From Streptomyces camponoticapitis (GTDB lineage: Bacteria > Actinomycetota > Actinomycetes > Streptomycetales > Streptomycetaceae): 64,000 bases of DNA. The stretch is taken from the NCBI RefSeq assembly GCF_014646115.1, contig NZ_BMMV01000004.1, forward strand, positions 1 through 64,000, given 5' to 3'. Shown here in pieces: positions 8,628-19,221 of the stretch. The first letter of the stretch is position 1. Each line of letters opens with the position of its first letter. The notes under the pieces are model-generated. The model was given only the letters and a program-made list of their open reading frames with translations. It did not search any database and was not told where the DNA came from. The position numbers were made by a program, and so were the translations under genes.

Positions 8628-8633
8628 AGACTA
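8628..8633 (-). promoter_or_regulatory. -10 element for the leaderless Cys leader
   Basis: Read on the minus strand: TAGTCT, then GGCGGCG-complement spacer of 7 bases, then ATG. The TAnnnT consensus and spacing are those of leaderless actinobacterial transcripts. No good -35 was seen, as is common. Confidence 0.5.
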
Positions 8634-8741
8634 GCGCGAGCACTCGATTCCATGCACACGTATCTCACGGATCGGACAGTGCGTCCATGATCCGGATTTG
8701 CTACCGCGCCTGACACGGCCCGCGGGGGCCGCTGACGGCGC

Positions 8742-9719
8742 TCAGGGCCGGCGCGGACGGCGAAGGGTCAGCCACCGCAGCGACGCGAGGCCGAGCGCCG
8801 TCATCATGCGCTCCAGTCGCGGATCCGTACCCGGATCCGCCGAATCCATCGAGCACGCCGCCGCCAGCAGAAACCCCGCCTGCGCCGAGATGAGCACGTC
8901 CACCGCCGCCGGATCGACACCGCGCAGCAGCGGATGACGCGCGGCGTACGGCTCCGGGTCGAGCCCGCTCAGCGCAACGCTGCCGAGCAGCATCACCAGA
9001 TCCGCGTACGCGGGCCCCGTCCACGCGTGCGGCCAGTCCACCACCACGACACGCTCCTCCGTAAGAAGGACGTTGAACGGATACAGATCCCCGTGCGTCA
9101 GCGTCTCCCCGGCGATCACCTCCGGCAGCCGCGTCTCCAGAGCGAGATGGCGATCCAACTCGCCCGCCGCGTCCGGAGCGACCACGCCCAGCTTCGCCAG
9201 CGACCGAGGGCTGTCCGCCAGTCGCCCCCAACCCCCCAACCGGGCACCCGCGCCGGGGGAGTCGAGACCCGGCGAAGGCGTCAGCCCCTCCGCGAGACCG
9301 GTCAACGCGTGGAGCACCCGCTCCAACTCGTCCCCCCGCCAAGGCTGTACGGGCAACGCCCCCTCCACGTCCTCGAACACGAGCGCCACCCACCCCCGAT
9401 CGTCGTAGGACCCCAGCAGCCTCGGGACGGGAACCCCGTACGGCAGCCCGCCGTTCACCACGACCTCGCGCCGGTGGAACGCCGCCACACCCGGCGCCGC
9501 CCCCGCGTCGACGGCCTTGGCGAACGCCCTGCGCCCGTCGGCCAACTCCAGCCGCGCCGCGAGCCCGTCGGAGAATCCGCCCGGCCGGCTCCCCGCCTCG
9601 ACCACCCGCCCCCCGAGCACGTCCTCGATGCCCGCCCGCACGGACGAGGGGAGCGCATGCCACGGCAGGCGCCGGCTGCCGGTGGACTCGGGCGCGGACG
9701 CGTTGTCATGGGTCGTCAT
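8742..9719 (-). CDS. Aminoglycoside phosphotransferase (APH)-family kinase
   Basis: 325 residues. Kinase signatures: FAKAV (ATP Lys region), LVFEDVEGALP (hinge), catalytic loop THGDLYPFNVLL and metal-binding VVVDWPHAWTGPAYADLVMLL (Asp of DWxxA type). This is the APH/choline kinase fold; members phosphorylate antibiotics or metabolites. It is not close to a known resistance determinant by eye, so a resistance role is not claimed. It stands alone, separated by about 260 bases from the leader ORF of the transporter. Confidence 0.85.
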   Translation of the reverse strand: MTTHDNASAPESTGSRRLPWHALPSSVRAGIEDVLGGRVVEAGSRPGGFSDGLAARLELADGRRAFAKAVDAGAAPGVAAFHRREVVVNGGLPYGVPVPRLLGSYDDRGWVALVFEDVEGALPVQPWRGDELERVLHALTGLAEGLTPSPGLDSPGAGARLGGWGRLADSPRSLAKLGVVAPDAAGELDRHLALETRLPEVIAGETLTHGDLYPFNVLLTEERVVVVDWPHAWTGPAYADLVMLLGSVALSGLDPEPYAARHPLLRGVDPAAVDVLISAQAGFLLAAACSMDSADPGTDPRLERMMTALGLASLRWLTLRRPRRP

Positions 9720-9937
9720 GTGTCTCCTGAGGTCGAAATGGAGTCGAGGCGTGAATTCCGTTTACCCGCCCGAAATAAATCCCGTGAAGCCGTGCAACCC
9801 TCGGGCAAGATCCCGTGTCTGCCTATGTGTTCGGAAGTAATTCCAGCAGACAGCATCGGGCCCAATAGCCGAGCGGTAGCCGCCACTGGCGGGCCCGTGG
9901 GTTTACTGCGCCCTTGTGCTCAGAGAAAGGTGTTCTT

Positions 9938-10462
9938 ATGCGCTACACCAAGCGCGCGGTCGTGGCTGCCGCCTGCGCATTCGCACTGATCCCGGCGGGC
10001 GCGGCGTTCGCGGGAGACGGCCCGGCACCGCAGCCGTCGAAGTCCGCCAAGGCGAAGTCCACCGCGCCCAGCGAGGCGGGAAACCCGGCGAGCGCGAAAG
10101 CGCGGGTGGCGGGAGTCTGTGCCGACGCGTACCAGGTCGGAAAGACAGCTTACATCGACAGGGCCGGTGCGCACATCGCCTCGGTGAAGCAGTTCTACTC
10201 GAAGTCCTGCAACGAGAATTACGGATATCTCTGGGTCTGGGATTCATTCCGTAACGTCAACAAGGATTACGACGTGAGCGTCGCGGTCTACAGCTACACC
10301 AAGGACGACTACTTCGGCGGGCAGGAGTGGACCGACCACAACGCCCAGGAGTTCTGGTCCCTGGGCGCCGACACGGTGAAGGACTGCACCTCGGCGGTCG
10401 GCTCCCTCCGCCGTGCGGGCGATCCGCTCGCGGGCCAGGCGGCCAGCCAGAAGATGTGCTGA
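9938..10462 (+). CDS. Small secreted protein of unknown function
   Basis: 174 residues. Signal peptide 1-26 (MRYTKRAVVAAACAFALIPAGAAFA), then a Pro/Ser/Lys/Ala-rich linker, then a compact domain with Cys near 51, 80, 144 and the C-terminal residue; likely two disulfides. Aromatic-rich stretches (YGYLWVWDSF, DYFGGQEWTDHNAQEFW) suggest a beta-rich extracellular domain. I do not recognise the family. GAGAAAGG at 9922-9929 is the ribosome site; the frame is open 8 codons upstream. A hairpin follows the gene. Confidence 0.75.
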   Translation: MRYTKRAVVAAACAFALIPAGAAFAGDGPAPQPSKSAKAKSTAPSEAGNPASAKARVAGVCADAYQVGKTAYIDRAGAHIASVKQFYSKSCNENYGYLWVWDSFRNVNKDYDVSVAVYSYTKDDYFGGQEWTDHNAQEFWSLGADTVKDCTSAVGSLRRAGDPLAGQAASQKMC

Positions 10463-10477
10463 GGCGGTTCTGACGCG

Positions 10478-10514
10478 GATGGGGTGGCCCGGGAACGCTC
10501 GGGGCCGCCCCATC
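10478..10514 (+). terminator. Rho-independent-like hairpin after the secreted protein gene
   Basis: GATGGGG-T-GGCCC at 10478-10490 pairs with GGGCC-G-CCCCATC at 10502-10514 around a ~10-base loop. It begins 16 bases after the stop codon. No T-run. Confidence 0.6.
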
Positions 10515-10572
10515 AACGCGTCGGTGTACGTACCGACTCCGCACGAGGGGACCTGAGGCGCTACGGTGGAAA

Positions 10573-10588
10573 GCAAGTACTTACTTGC
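10573..10588. promoter_or_regulatory. TetR-type operator
   Basis: GCAAGTA-CT-TACTTGC: perfect 7-base arms, 2-base spacer, ending 17 bases before the TetR start at 10606. AT content is higher than the surroundings. It probably mediates autoregulation of the TetR/epimerase operon. Confidence 0.7.
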
Positions 10589-10605
10589 CGCCTTCTGGAG
10601 CGCCG

Positions 10606-11235
10606 ATGCCGGACACCCGCTCGCGGATACTGAGCGAGGCGATGCGCCTGTTCGGAGAGCTCGGCTACACCGGCACCACGATCGCGAAGATCGAGGCGGC
10701 GGCCGGCCTCTCCCCGGGGTCGGGCGCGCTGTACAAGCACTTCCGCAGCAAGAAGGACATCCTGAGCGTCGGGATTCGTGAGCGCATCCGTACGAAGGAC
10801 GCGCTCACCACGCTCCTCAGTACGGAGGACCCGGCACCCGCGACCGCTTCGGCGACCCCGCGCGCGCTGCTGCGCGCCGTCGCCAGGTCCGGGCTCGAAC
10901 GGCTGGCGTACGAGCGGGACGTGAACCGCATCCTGGTCCGGGACCTGGCCGCGTTCCCGGAACTGCTGGAGGAGTTCCGTACCGCCGAGGTCGCGCGGAA
11001 CCACGCCGCGCTCACCCAACTCCTCGAAGCCCAGGCGCAGTCCCACGCCTCCGCCGCCGACTGGTCCGCCGTCGCCGCGATCCTCCAGGACGCCCTCTCG
11101 CACTACTGGCTGATGGCCGACATCTACGGCGGCGTCCATCCGACCGGCGTCACCGAGAACGCCTATCTGGACACGCTCACCGACCTGGCTCTCGCCCTCA
11201 TCCCCACCCCGCCTCTTCCGAAGGAGGAGTCATGA
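10606..11235 (+). CDS. TetR-family regulator
   Basis: 209 residues. N-terminal TetR HTH: TRSRILSEAMRLFGELGYTGTTIAKIEAAAGLSPGSGALYKHFRSKKDIL, with recognition helix around GSGALYKHF. The C-terminal helical ligand domain is of unknown specificity. Start at ATG 10606 preceded by GGAG (10596-10599); an in-frame ATG seven codons earlier lies over the operator and is less likely. The stop overlaps the ATG of the downstream NAD(P)-binding gene (ATGA), so the regulator and enzyme are cotranscribed. Confidence 0.9.
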   Translation: MPDTRSRILSEAMRLFGELGYTGTTIAKIEAAAGLSPGSGALYKHFRSKKDILSVGIRERIRTKDALTTLLSTEDPAPATASATPRALLRAVARSGLERLAYERDVNRILVRDLAAFPELLEEFRTAEVARNHAALTQLLEAQAQSHASAADWSAVAAILQDALSHYWLMADIYGGVHPTGVTENAYLDTLTDLALALIPTPPLPKEES

Positions 11236-12179
11236 AGGTTCTCCTCGCCGGAGCCTCCGGCACCCTCGGCCACTTCCTCGTACCCCAGCTCATGGCGGCG
11301 GGACATGAGGTCATCGCCGTCACCCGCTTCCCGGAGTCCGCCGAGCGGCTCAGGCGGGGTGGCGCGAGCGCCGTGCTGGCGGATGTGCTCGACCGGAGCG
11401 CGCTGCTGGCCGCTCTGGAGGGACTGAGCGCGGACGCCGTCGTCCATGAGCTCACGGCGCTGACCAAGGCGCCGCTGCGCTACGCCGACCTGGAGCCGAC
11501 CAACCGGCTTCGGGTGGAGGGGACCCGTAACCTCCTGGACGCGGGACGGCAGATGGGCGCGACCCGCTTTGTGACGCAGTCGATGTTCCTCGGGTACGGC
11601 TTCCGGGACCTGGGGTCCGAACCGCTCACGGAGGACGCGCCGTTCGCCGTGCCCACGGGTGCCAAGACGGATCCGGTGCTCGCGGCGCTGAAGTCCACCG
11701 AGGACCAGGTGCTCGGTGCCGGGCCGGGGATCGCGGGCACGGCCCTGCGCTACGGCCTCTTCTACGGAGGCGACAGCGAACTCTTCGCCGCGATGATGAG
11801 CAGGCGCCGCCTCCCGGTGCCGTTCGGGCGCACGGGGACCCTCGCGCTGATCCACCACAAGGACGCGGCGTCGGCGACCGTCGCCGCGCTGGAGCGGGGA
11901 GCCGGCGGGCGGGTCTACAACGTCGTGGACAACACGCCCGCCACGTGGCGCGAGTTGATGGAGGAGATCGCCCGTACGACCCGTACCCCCGGGCCGATCG
12001 TCCTGCCCGCCGCACTGATCCGGCTCGCCGCGCCGTACATCGGCCAGGTGATGACCCGCATCAACGTGCGGGTCTCCAACGAGCGGGCCCGTACGGAGCT
12101 TGGCTGGACGCCGCGCTTCCCGGGATACCGGGAAGGTCTGGCGGCCAACATGGCCACCGCCGGCGGTCACGGCGTGTAG
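11232..12179 (+). CDS. NAD(P)-dependent epimerase/NmrA-like extended SDR
   Basis: 315 residues. Rossmann motif GASGTLGHFLVPQL at residues 7-20 and a following Arg (VTRFPES) suggesting NADP preference. The usual YxxxK is not obvious; the equivalent region reads TQSMFLGYGFR, so it may be an atypical, possibly regulatory or reduced-activity member. C-terminal part resembles nucleoside-sugar epimerase-like proteins (ERARTELGWTPRFPGYREGL). It is coupled to the upstream TetR gene. Its 3' end overlaps the 3' end of the next, convergent gene by 13 bases. Confidence 0.82.
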   Translation: MKVLLAGASGTLGHFLVPQLMAAGHEVIAVTRFPESAERLRRGGASAVLADVLDRSALLAALEGLSADAVVHELTALTKAPLRYADLEPTNRLRVEGTRNLLDAGRQMGATRFVTQSMFLGYGFRDLGSEPLTEDAPFAVPTGAKTDPVLAALKSTEDQVLGAGPGIAGTALRYGLFYGGDSELFAAMMSRRRLPVPFGRTGTLALIHHKDAASATVAALERGAGGRVYNVVDNTPATWRELMEEIARTTRTPGPIVLPAALIRLAAPYIGQVMTRINVRVSNERARTELGWTPRFPGYREGLAANMATAGGHGV

Positions 12180-12745
12180 CGCAGACCGTCCAGCAGCAGG
12201 TCGAGCAGGCGCCCGGCCTGCTCGCGCATGTTCTTGTCACCCGCGGCGAGGGCGACGCCGCTGACGCTGACCAGGATGTCGTCGGCGTCGACATCCTTAC
12301 GGAGGGTGCCGTCCGCGGCCCCGGCGTCGAGCAGCAGCCTGATCGCGGAGCCGAGCAGCTCGCGGCTCCGCGCGTAGGGGTTTCCGCCGGAGGCGATGAC
12401 CGCGCGCAGCGCGTCGGCCATGCCTGACTTGGCGATCATGAAGTCGATGTAGCGGTCCATCCACGCCCGTGTCGCCTCGACCGGGGCCAGCTCGTCGAGG
12501 AGCGCGGGCGCGGCGTCGCAGACGGCCGTCAGCTCGTTGCGGTAGACCGCCTCGACCAGCGCTTCGCGGGTGGGGAAGTGCCGGTAGAGCGTGCCGATGC
12601 CGACCCCGGCGTCCTTGGCGATCGCGTCCAGGGTCGGGCCTCCGGCCCCGTCGCTCTCCGACAGCAGTCGCATCGCCGAGGCGAGGACGAGCTCGCGATT
12701 GCGCCGGGCATCGGCGCGCAAAGGCCGGTCGGCGCTGGCTGCCAC
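12167..12745 (-). CDS. TetR-family regulator, divergent to an SDR
   Basis: 192 residues. HTH: RNRELVLASAMRLLSE...PTLDAIAKDAGVGIGTLYRHFPTREALVEAVY. Start GTG at 12745 with GGGAGG upstream; the frame extends far beyond but that is the antisense of the SDR gene. It is divergent to the SDR at 12936 with two copies of a palindromic site between them, a standard TetR repressor-enzyme divergon, so it probably represses both itself and the SDR. Confidence 0.9.
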   Translation of the reverse strand: MAASADRPLRADARRNRELVLASAMRLLSESDGAGGPTLDAIAKDAGVGIGTLYRHFPTREALVEAVYRNELTAVCDAAPALLDELAPVEATRAWMDRYIDFMIAKSGMADALRAVIASGGNPYARSRELLGSAIRLLLDAGAADGTLRKDVDADDILVSVSGVALAAGDKNMREQAGRLLDLLLDGLRYTP

Positions 12746-12827
12746 GAGGTCCTCCCTGTCTCCGACGGCTGGTCGCCCGTCTCCGTAATCCCGGCTCGAA
12801 CGTAGCCCAGGGTCGGGCTCGCTTGTC

Positions 12828-12877
12828 AAACGGAGCCTCCTCCGATTAGCGTGATGGCGAACGGAGGATCCTCCGTT
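12828..12877. promoter_or_regulatory. Two TetR operators in the TetR/SDR divergent promoter
   Basis: AACGGAGGATCCTCCGTT at 12860-12877 is a perfect 18-base palindrome. An imperfect copy, AACGGAGCCTCCTCCG, lies at about 12829-12844. Between them is GATTAG, a possible -10. The shared AACGGAG half-site supports one regulator reading both. Confidence 0.8.
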
Positions 12878-12935
12878 TAAGTGTACGGCCGAGCGCCGTA
12901 CCGGCCGTACCGAGCCATGTATGAAGAGGACCGTC

Positions 12936-13868
12936 ATGACGCACCCCGACCGGATCATCACCCCGTTCAACCGCGAGACCACCGCCACCGAGGTCATCGA
13001 CGGCATCGACCTGACCGGCAAGCGCGCCGTCGTCACCGGCGGCGCCTCCGGTATCGGTGTTGAGACCGCCCGCGCGCTGGCGTCCGCGGGCGCCGACGTC
13101 ACGCTCGCCGTACGCGACATCGCGGCCGGGGAGCGCACGGCCGCCGACATCACCGCCACGACCGGCAACCCCCTCGTGTCGGTCGCCCCGATCGAACTGG
13201 CCGACCGTTCGTCGGTCGCGGCGTTCGCCGAGGCCTGGGAGGGGCCGCTGCACATCCTCGTCAACAACGCGGGTGTCATGGCGGAGCCGCTGAACCGCAC
13301 CCCCGAGGGCTGGGAGCACCAGTTCGCCACGAACCACCTGGGCCACTTCGGGCTGGCGCTCGGACTGCGTGACGCGCTGGCCCAGGCGGGCAACGCGCGC
13401 ATCGTGTCGGTGAGTTCGAGCGCCCACCTGCGCTCGCCCGTCGTCTTCGACGACATCCACTTCGCCAACCGCGAGTACGAGCCGTGGTCGGCGTACGGCC
13501 AGTCCAAGACCGCCAACATCCTCTTCGCCGTCGAGGCCACCAAGCGCTGGGCCGCGGACGGGATCACCGCCAACGCCCTGATGCCGGGCGGTATCCGCAC
13601 CAATCTCCAGCGCCACCAGAACGGGAACCCCGACTTCGAGAGGCTGGTCGAGGGCGCCAGGTGGAAGACCGCCGAGCAGGGCGCCGCCACCTCGGTCCTC
13701 GTCGCGGTCTCACCGCTCCTGAAGGGCATCGGCGGCCGGTACTTCGAGGACGTCACCGAGGCCGGGCCGAACGTGCCGCCGGCCGGTGACGGCGTCGCCG
13801 ACTACGCCCTGGACCCGGAGGCCGCGGCCCGGCTGTGGGAGGCGTCGCGGGAGATGCTCGCGAGCTGA
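12936..13868 (+). CDS. Short-chain dehydrogenase/reductase (retinol-dehydrogenase-like)
   Basis: 310 residues. Classical SDR motifs: cofactor loop TGGASGIG, NNAG (VNNAGVMAEP), catalytic Ser in VSVSSSAHLRSP and YGQSK (Tyr/Lys). The long insert after the NNAG motif and HQFATNHLGHFGL are typical of the oxidoreductases grouped with retinol dehydrogenases. ATG 12936 follows AGAGGA at 12925-12930; an ATG at 12921 would itself overlap that ribosome site. Expression is likely derepressed when the divergent TetR binds its ligand. Confidence 0.92.
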   Translation: MTHPDRIITPFNRETTATEVIDGIDLTGKRAVVTGGASGIGVETARALASAGADVTLAVRDIAAGERTAADITATTGNPLVSVAPIELADRSSVAAFAEAWEGPLHILVNNAGVMAEPLNRTPEGWEHQFATNHLGHFGLALGLRDALAQAGNARIVSVSSSAHLRSPVVFDDIHFANREYEPWSAYGQSKTANILFAVEATKRWAADGITANALMPGGIRTNLQRHQNGNPDFERLVEGARWKTAEQGAATSVLVAVSPLLKGIGGRYFEDVTEAGPNVPPAGDGVADYALDPEAAARLWEASREMLAS

Positions 13869-13987
13869 GGCGGTCCACCGCACGGTCCGCACACCGGATC
13901 AGGAACCGGTCAGGATCGGAGAAGCGCCCATCATCCGGCCGCACTAGCGTGAGGGCAAGACGAACGCGCCTCACGGACGGAGCGACG

Positions 13988-16417
<2,430 letters not shown>

Positions 16418-16534
16418 CCTGCCTTCCCGCGGCTTCCTCCGGCCGGCGCCCCGCTGACCGGCCTTCCACGTTCCTCGCGCAACTGGCCCGTGTCGCTGTT
16501 GGGCCGAACGGGTGAGGAGCGGGAGTATGGCCGG

Positions 16535-16570
16535 ATGAAGACACAGCACGCGGGCGGGGTGATCCGGTGA
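16535..16570 (+). CDS. 11-residue leader ORF coupled to the sepF-like gene
   Basis: Reads [11 protein letters not shown] and stops by GTGA overlap with the GTG of the sepF-like gene at 16567. A GAGTAT hexamer at 16523-16528 followed by 6 bases gives a leaderless arrangement. This would let ribosomes load at the mRNA 5' end and reinitiate on the sepF-like gene, which has no clear ribosome site of its own. It may be chance. Confidence 0.35.
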   Translation: MKTQHAGGVIR

Positions 16571-16971
16571 GCAGATACGGCGGGTACGACAGGTACGACG
16601 CCACCGACGAGCAGTGGGAGGGCCTGGCTCAGGTCGTCCCACTGCGGGGCCGCAACGAATGGCCCTCACGCGTCGACCATCGCGCGATCCCGGACGAGTA
16701 CGAGGCCGAGCAGCGGCGATTCGTCGTCCTGCGGGTGCGGGTGTTCGCCGACGCGCGTGAGGTCGCGGAGTATCTGATCGCGCAGATCCCGGTGCTCCTC
16801 GACCTGACCGGCGCGGACACGGACGTGGCCAAGCGGATCCTGGACTTCAGCAGCGGTGTCGTATTCGGGCTCGGCAGCGGAATGCACCGGGTCGAGCGCA
16901 ACGTCTTCCTCCTCGCGCCCGTCGGCACCGAGGTCGAGGGCATCGCGGCGGCGGCGGCCCAGCAGCCGTGA
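16567..16971 (+). CDS. SepF-like cell division protein paralogue
   Basis: 134 residues. The SepF fold (DUF552) is seen from about residue 50: [75 protein letters not shown], with the FxSGxxFGL-type G-rich turn (key residues D93-G103 region). Streptomyces carry, besides SepF beside ftsZ, SepF-like paralogues (SflA/SflB) that modulate polarity and branching; this one, away from the division cluster and starting [17 protein letters not shown], looks like such a paralogue. GTG start. Confidence 0.88.
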   Translation: MSRYGGYDRYDATDEQWEGLAQVVPLRGRNEWPSRVDHRAIPDEYEAEQRRFVVLRVRVFADAREVAEYLIAQIPVLLDLTGADTDVAKRILDFSSGVVFGLGSGMHRVERNVFLLAPVGTEVEGIAAAAAQQP

Positions 16972-16996
16972 CGGGAACCCTGATACATCTGGGTCC

Positions 16997-17335
16997 GTGA
17001 CCGAACAACTTGATGTACGGAAATTGCAGCGCCGGCTGGTGGAGTTCGCGGCGGCGCGTGAGTGGGAGCCGTACCACACACCGAAGAACCTGGCCGCGGC
17101 GCTGAGCGTCGAGGCCTCCGAACTGCTGGAGATCTTCCAGTGGTTGACCCCCGAGCAGTCGGCGCGGGTGATGGAGGACCCCGAGTCGGCGCATCGCGTG
17201 CGGGACGAGGTCGCGGATGTGCTGGCGTATCTGCTCCAGTTCTGCGACGTGTTGGGGGTCGACGCGCTGAGCGCGCTCGCCGAGAAGATCGACCGGAATG
17301 AGCTGCGCTTCCCGCGGAGCGCCCCCGGCGCCTGA
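16997..17335 (+). CDS. MazG-like nucleotide pyrophosphohydrolase
   Basis: 112 residues, the all-alpha NTP-PPase fold: LVEFAAAREWEPYHTPKNLAAALSVEASELLEIFQW and DEVADVLAYLLQFCDVLGVD contain the ExxE (EASELLE) and ExxD (DEVADV) metal-binding pairs. Short single-domain members hydrolyse dCTP-like or non-canonical NTPs. GTG start at 16997, 25 bases after the sepF-like stop; no Shine-Dalgarno is visible, so coupling or leaderless expression is possible. Confidence 0.9.
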   Translation: MTEQLDVRKLQRRLVEFAAAREWEPYHTPKNLAAALSVEASELLEIFQWLTPEQSARVMEDPESAHRVRDEVADVLAYLLQFCDVLGVDALSALAEKIDRNELRFPRSAPGA

Positions 17336-17481
17336 TCCCGCATCTCCGTCGTCGTCGCGGTCGTCAAGGTCCTCGCGGTCCTCGTCGTCCTCGTCGTCGT
17401 ACGGGGCTCCGTACGACTCCGCGTCCGGGTCCGGGCCCGCGTCCACATCAGACCGACTCGTCACTCTGCGGAGTGGCCGAG
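17336..17481. repeat. GTC/CTCGTC-rich low-complexity intergenic tract
   Basis: After the MazG-like stop the plus strand runs TCGTCGTCGCGGTCGTC and continues as imperfect 3-6 base CTCGTC units to about 17400, then GGGGCTCCGTACG. It is not coding by codon usage. No transposon ends were seen. Confidence 0.5.
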
Positions 17482-17508
17482 TTATCCACAACTGGCTTCC
17501 TGTCCACA
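17482..17508 (+). promoter_or_regulatory. Two DnaA-box-like 9-mers
   Basis: TTATCCACA at 17482-17490 is a perfect classical DnaA box; CTGTCCACA at 17500-17508 matches the Streptomyces-preferred TTGTCCACA with one change. Same orientation, 18 bases start to start. They lie in the promoter region of the DUF6099-type gene, far from an origin cluster. Confidence 0.5.
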
Positions 17509-17632
17509 GATTTCCGAATTCCTCTGGTCTTTCTGTTGCCGACACCTCACTCTGGGTAATGAGTAAGTGGGCAGGGTGTTCGACAGACGGGGACAGCCGG
17601 ACAGTTCGGACAGACGGAGACGGGGATGGCGG

Positions 17633-18118
17633 ATGGACGCGGAGAGGCTCATCGCGGCCGGCCGGGTTGCCTTGGCCCGGAGCGGTGCGGCGTTGGACGT
17701 CGTGGCAGAGGCCTGGCAGGCACAGGCTCTCGCCCAGGCGATAGGGGACCAACTGGCCCTGCACGGACCGAAGGAGCTGAGGACGGAAGCACGGGACCTC
17801 GCTGAGACGGGCGCGCGAGGCGGCGCGTCACCCGACCACCCCTCGCTGCGCGCCGGGGGGATACGGGCGGCACAGCTCACGTCGGTGACGGACGCGCGCA
17901 GTGCGCTGACGGGTCTGGGCATGCTCCTCGGCGAGGCGGGGATCGCGCTGGTCTCGGTGGCCTGCGGGACGGACGAGGAGGGGTTGTACTGGCAGTGCAT
18001 CGAGGCGATCGACGCGGCCGACGAATCGAACGACCGGGTGCACGGAATGCTGCGAAAGCTCACCATGCGGGACGAGATCCGTGAGCGGGGCTGGGAGACG
18101 GAGAAGGAGATGGGGTGA
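17633..18118 (+). CDS. Streptomyces DUF6099-type protein
   Basis: 161 residues, almost entirely alpha-helical, no signal or membrane segment. Begins MDAERLIAAGRVALARSGAALDVVAEAWQAQ and ends in a charged tail (MRDEIRERGWETEKEMG). It resembles the actinobacterial family annotated DUF6099; function unknown. The DnaA-box-like pair ~125 bases upstream may make its expression responsive to replication, which is inference. GGAG at 17616-17619 region serves as ribosome site. Confidence 0.7.
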   Translation: MDAERLIAAGRVALARSGAALDVVAEAWQAQALAQAIGDQLALHGPKELRTEARDLAETGARGGASPDHPSLRAGGIRAAQLTSVTDARSALTGLGMLLGEAGIALVSVACGTDEEGLYWQCIEAIDAADESNDRVHGMLRKLTMRDEIRERGWETEKEMG

Positions 18119-18233
18119 GCCGACGGCAGAGCAGACCGCTGAGAACATGGCTGACAACACGGCTGAGAGGGGAATGCCGGGGCCCCGGCGAGGAGGCGCC
18201 GCCGACGGGGGCTCGAAGGTGCAGGATGGATGC

Positions 18234-19184
18234 ATGGATCTTCGAATCTTCACCGAGCCCCAGCAAGGGGCGAGCTACGAGACGCTGCTGACCGTCGCCA
18301 AAGCGACGGAAGACCTTGGCTTCGACGCCTTTTTCCGCTCCGACCACTATCTGCGGATGGGCTCCGCCGACGGTCTTCCCGGCCCCACCGATGCCTGGAT
18401 CACACTGGCCGGTCTCGCGCGCGAGACCAAGCGGATCAGGCTCGGCACCCTCATGACGGCAGGCACCTTCCGGCTGCCGGGCGTGCTCGCCATCCAGGTC
18501 GCCCAGGTCGACCAGATGTCGGGCGGCCGGATCGAACTGGGCCTGGGCGCGGGCTGGTTCGAGGAGGAGCACAAGGCGTACGGCATTCCGTTCCCCGCGG
18601 AGAAGTTCGCCCGCCTGGAGGAGCAGCTGGCCATCGTCACGGGACTGTGGGGCACACCGCCCGGCGAGAAGTTCTCCTACGACGGGTCGTACTACCAACT
18701 GGCCGACTCACCCGCTCTGCCCAAGCCGGCCCAGGCCAAGATCCCGATGCTCATCGGCGGACACGGCGCGACGCGCACCCCGCGCCTCGCGGCGCAGTAC
18801 GCCGACGAGTTCAACATCCCGTTCGCCTCGATCGGCGACAGCGAGAGGCAGTTCGGCCGCGTACGGGAGGCGGCGGACAAGGCCGGACGGAAGGCCGACG
18901 ACCTGGTGTACTCGACCGCGCTGGTCGCCTGCGTGGGCAGGACCGACGCGGAGGTGGCCCGCCGGGCCGCGTCCATCGGACGGGAGGTGGAGGAACTGAA
19001 GGCGAACGGACTCGCGGGCTCGCCCGCCGAGGTTGTCGACAAGATCGGCCGGTACGGGGCGATCGGCGCGTCACGCATCTACTGCCAGATGCTGGATCTC
19101 GACGATCTCGACCACCTGGAACTGCTCTCCTCCCAGGTCCAGTCCCAACTGGGCAGCAGCCTGATCGAGCACTCCGCACGCTGA
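18234..19184 (+). CDS. LLM-class F420-dependent oxidoreductase
   Basis: 316 residues, luciferase-like TIM barrel: MDLRIFTEPQQGASYETLLTVAKATEDLGFDAFFRSDHYL, LGTLMTAG, LGLGAGWFEEEH, PMLIGGHGATRTPRLAAQYADEFN. The GLGAGWFEEEHKAYGI and GG-H pattern fits F420-dependent (not FMN) members. Substrate unknown. The ATG at 18234 is followed directly by the conserved barrel strand; the upstream open frame is Arg-rich and not conserved-looking. 31-37 bases separate it from the methyltransferase gene on the same strand. Confidence 0.9.
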   Translation: MDLRIFTEPQQGASYETLLTVAKATEDLGFDAFFRSDHYLRMGSADGLPGPTDAWITLAGLARETKRIRLGTLMTAGTFRLPGVLAIQVAQVDQMSGGRIELGLGAGWFEEEHKAYGIPFPAEKFARLEEQLAIVTGLWGTPPGEKFSYDGSYYQLADSPALPKPAQAKIPMLIGGHGATRTPRLAAQYADEFNIPFASIGDSERQFGRVREAADKAGRKADDLVYSTALVACVGRTDAEVARRAASIGREVEELKANGLAGSPAEVVDKIGRYGAIGASRIYCQMLDLDDLDHLELLSSQVQSQLGSSLIEHSAR

Positions 19185-19221
19185 GCGGACCGGTCCGCCG
19201 GCCGAGGACGAGGAGGTGTCC

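Noticed and set aside
16847..17764. Minus-strand frame over the MazG-like and DUF6099 genes
   Set aside because: Shadow; the intergenic CTCGTC tract only extends it.
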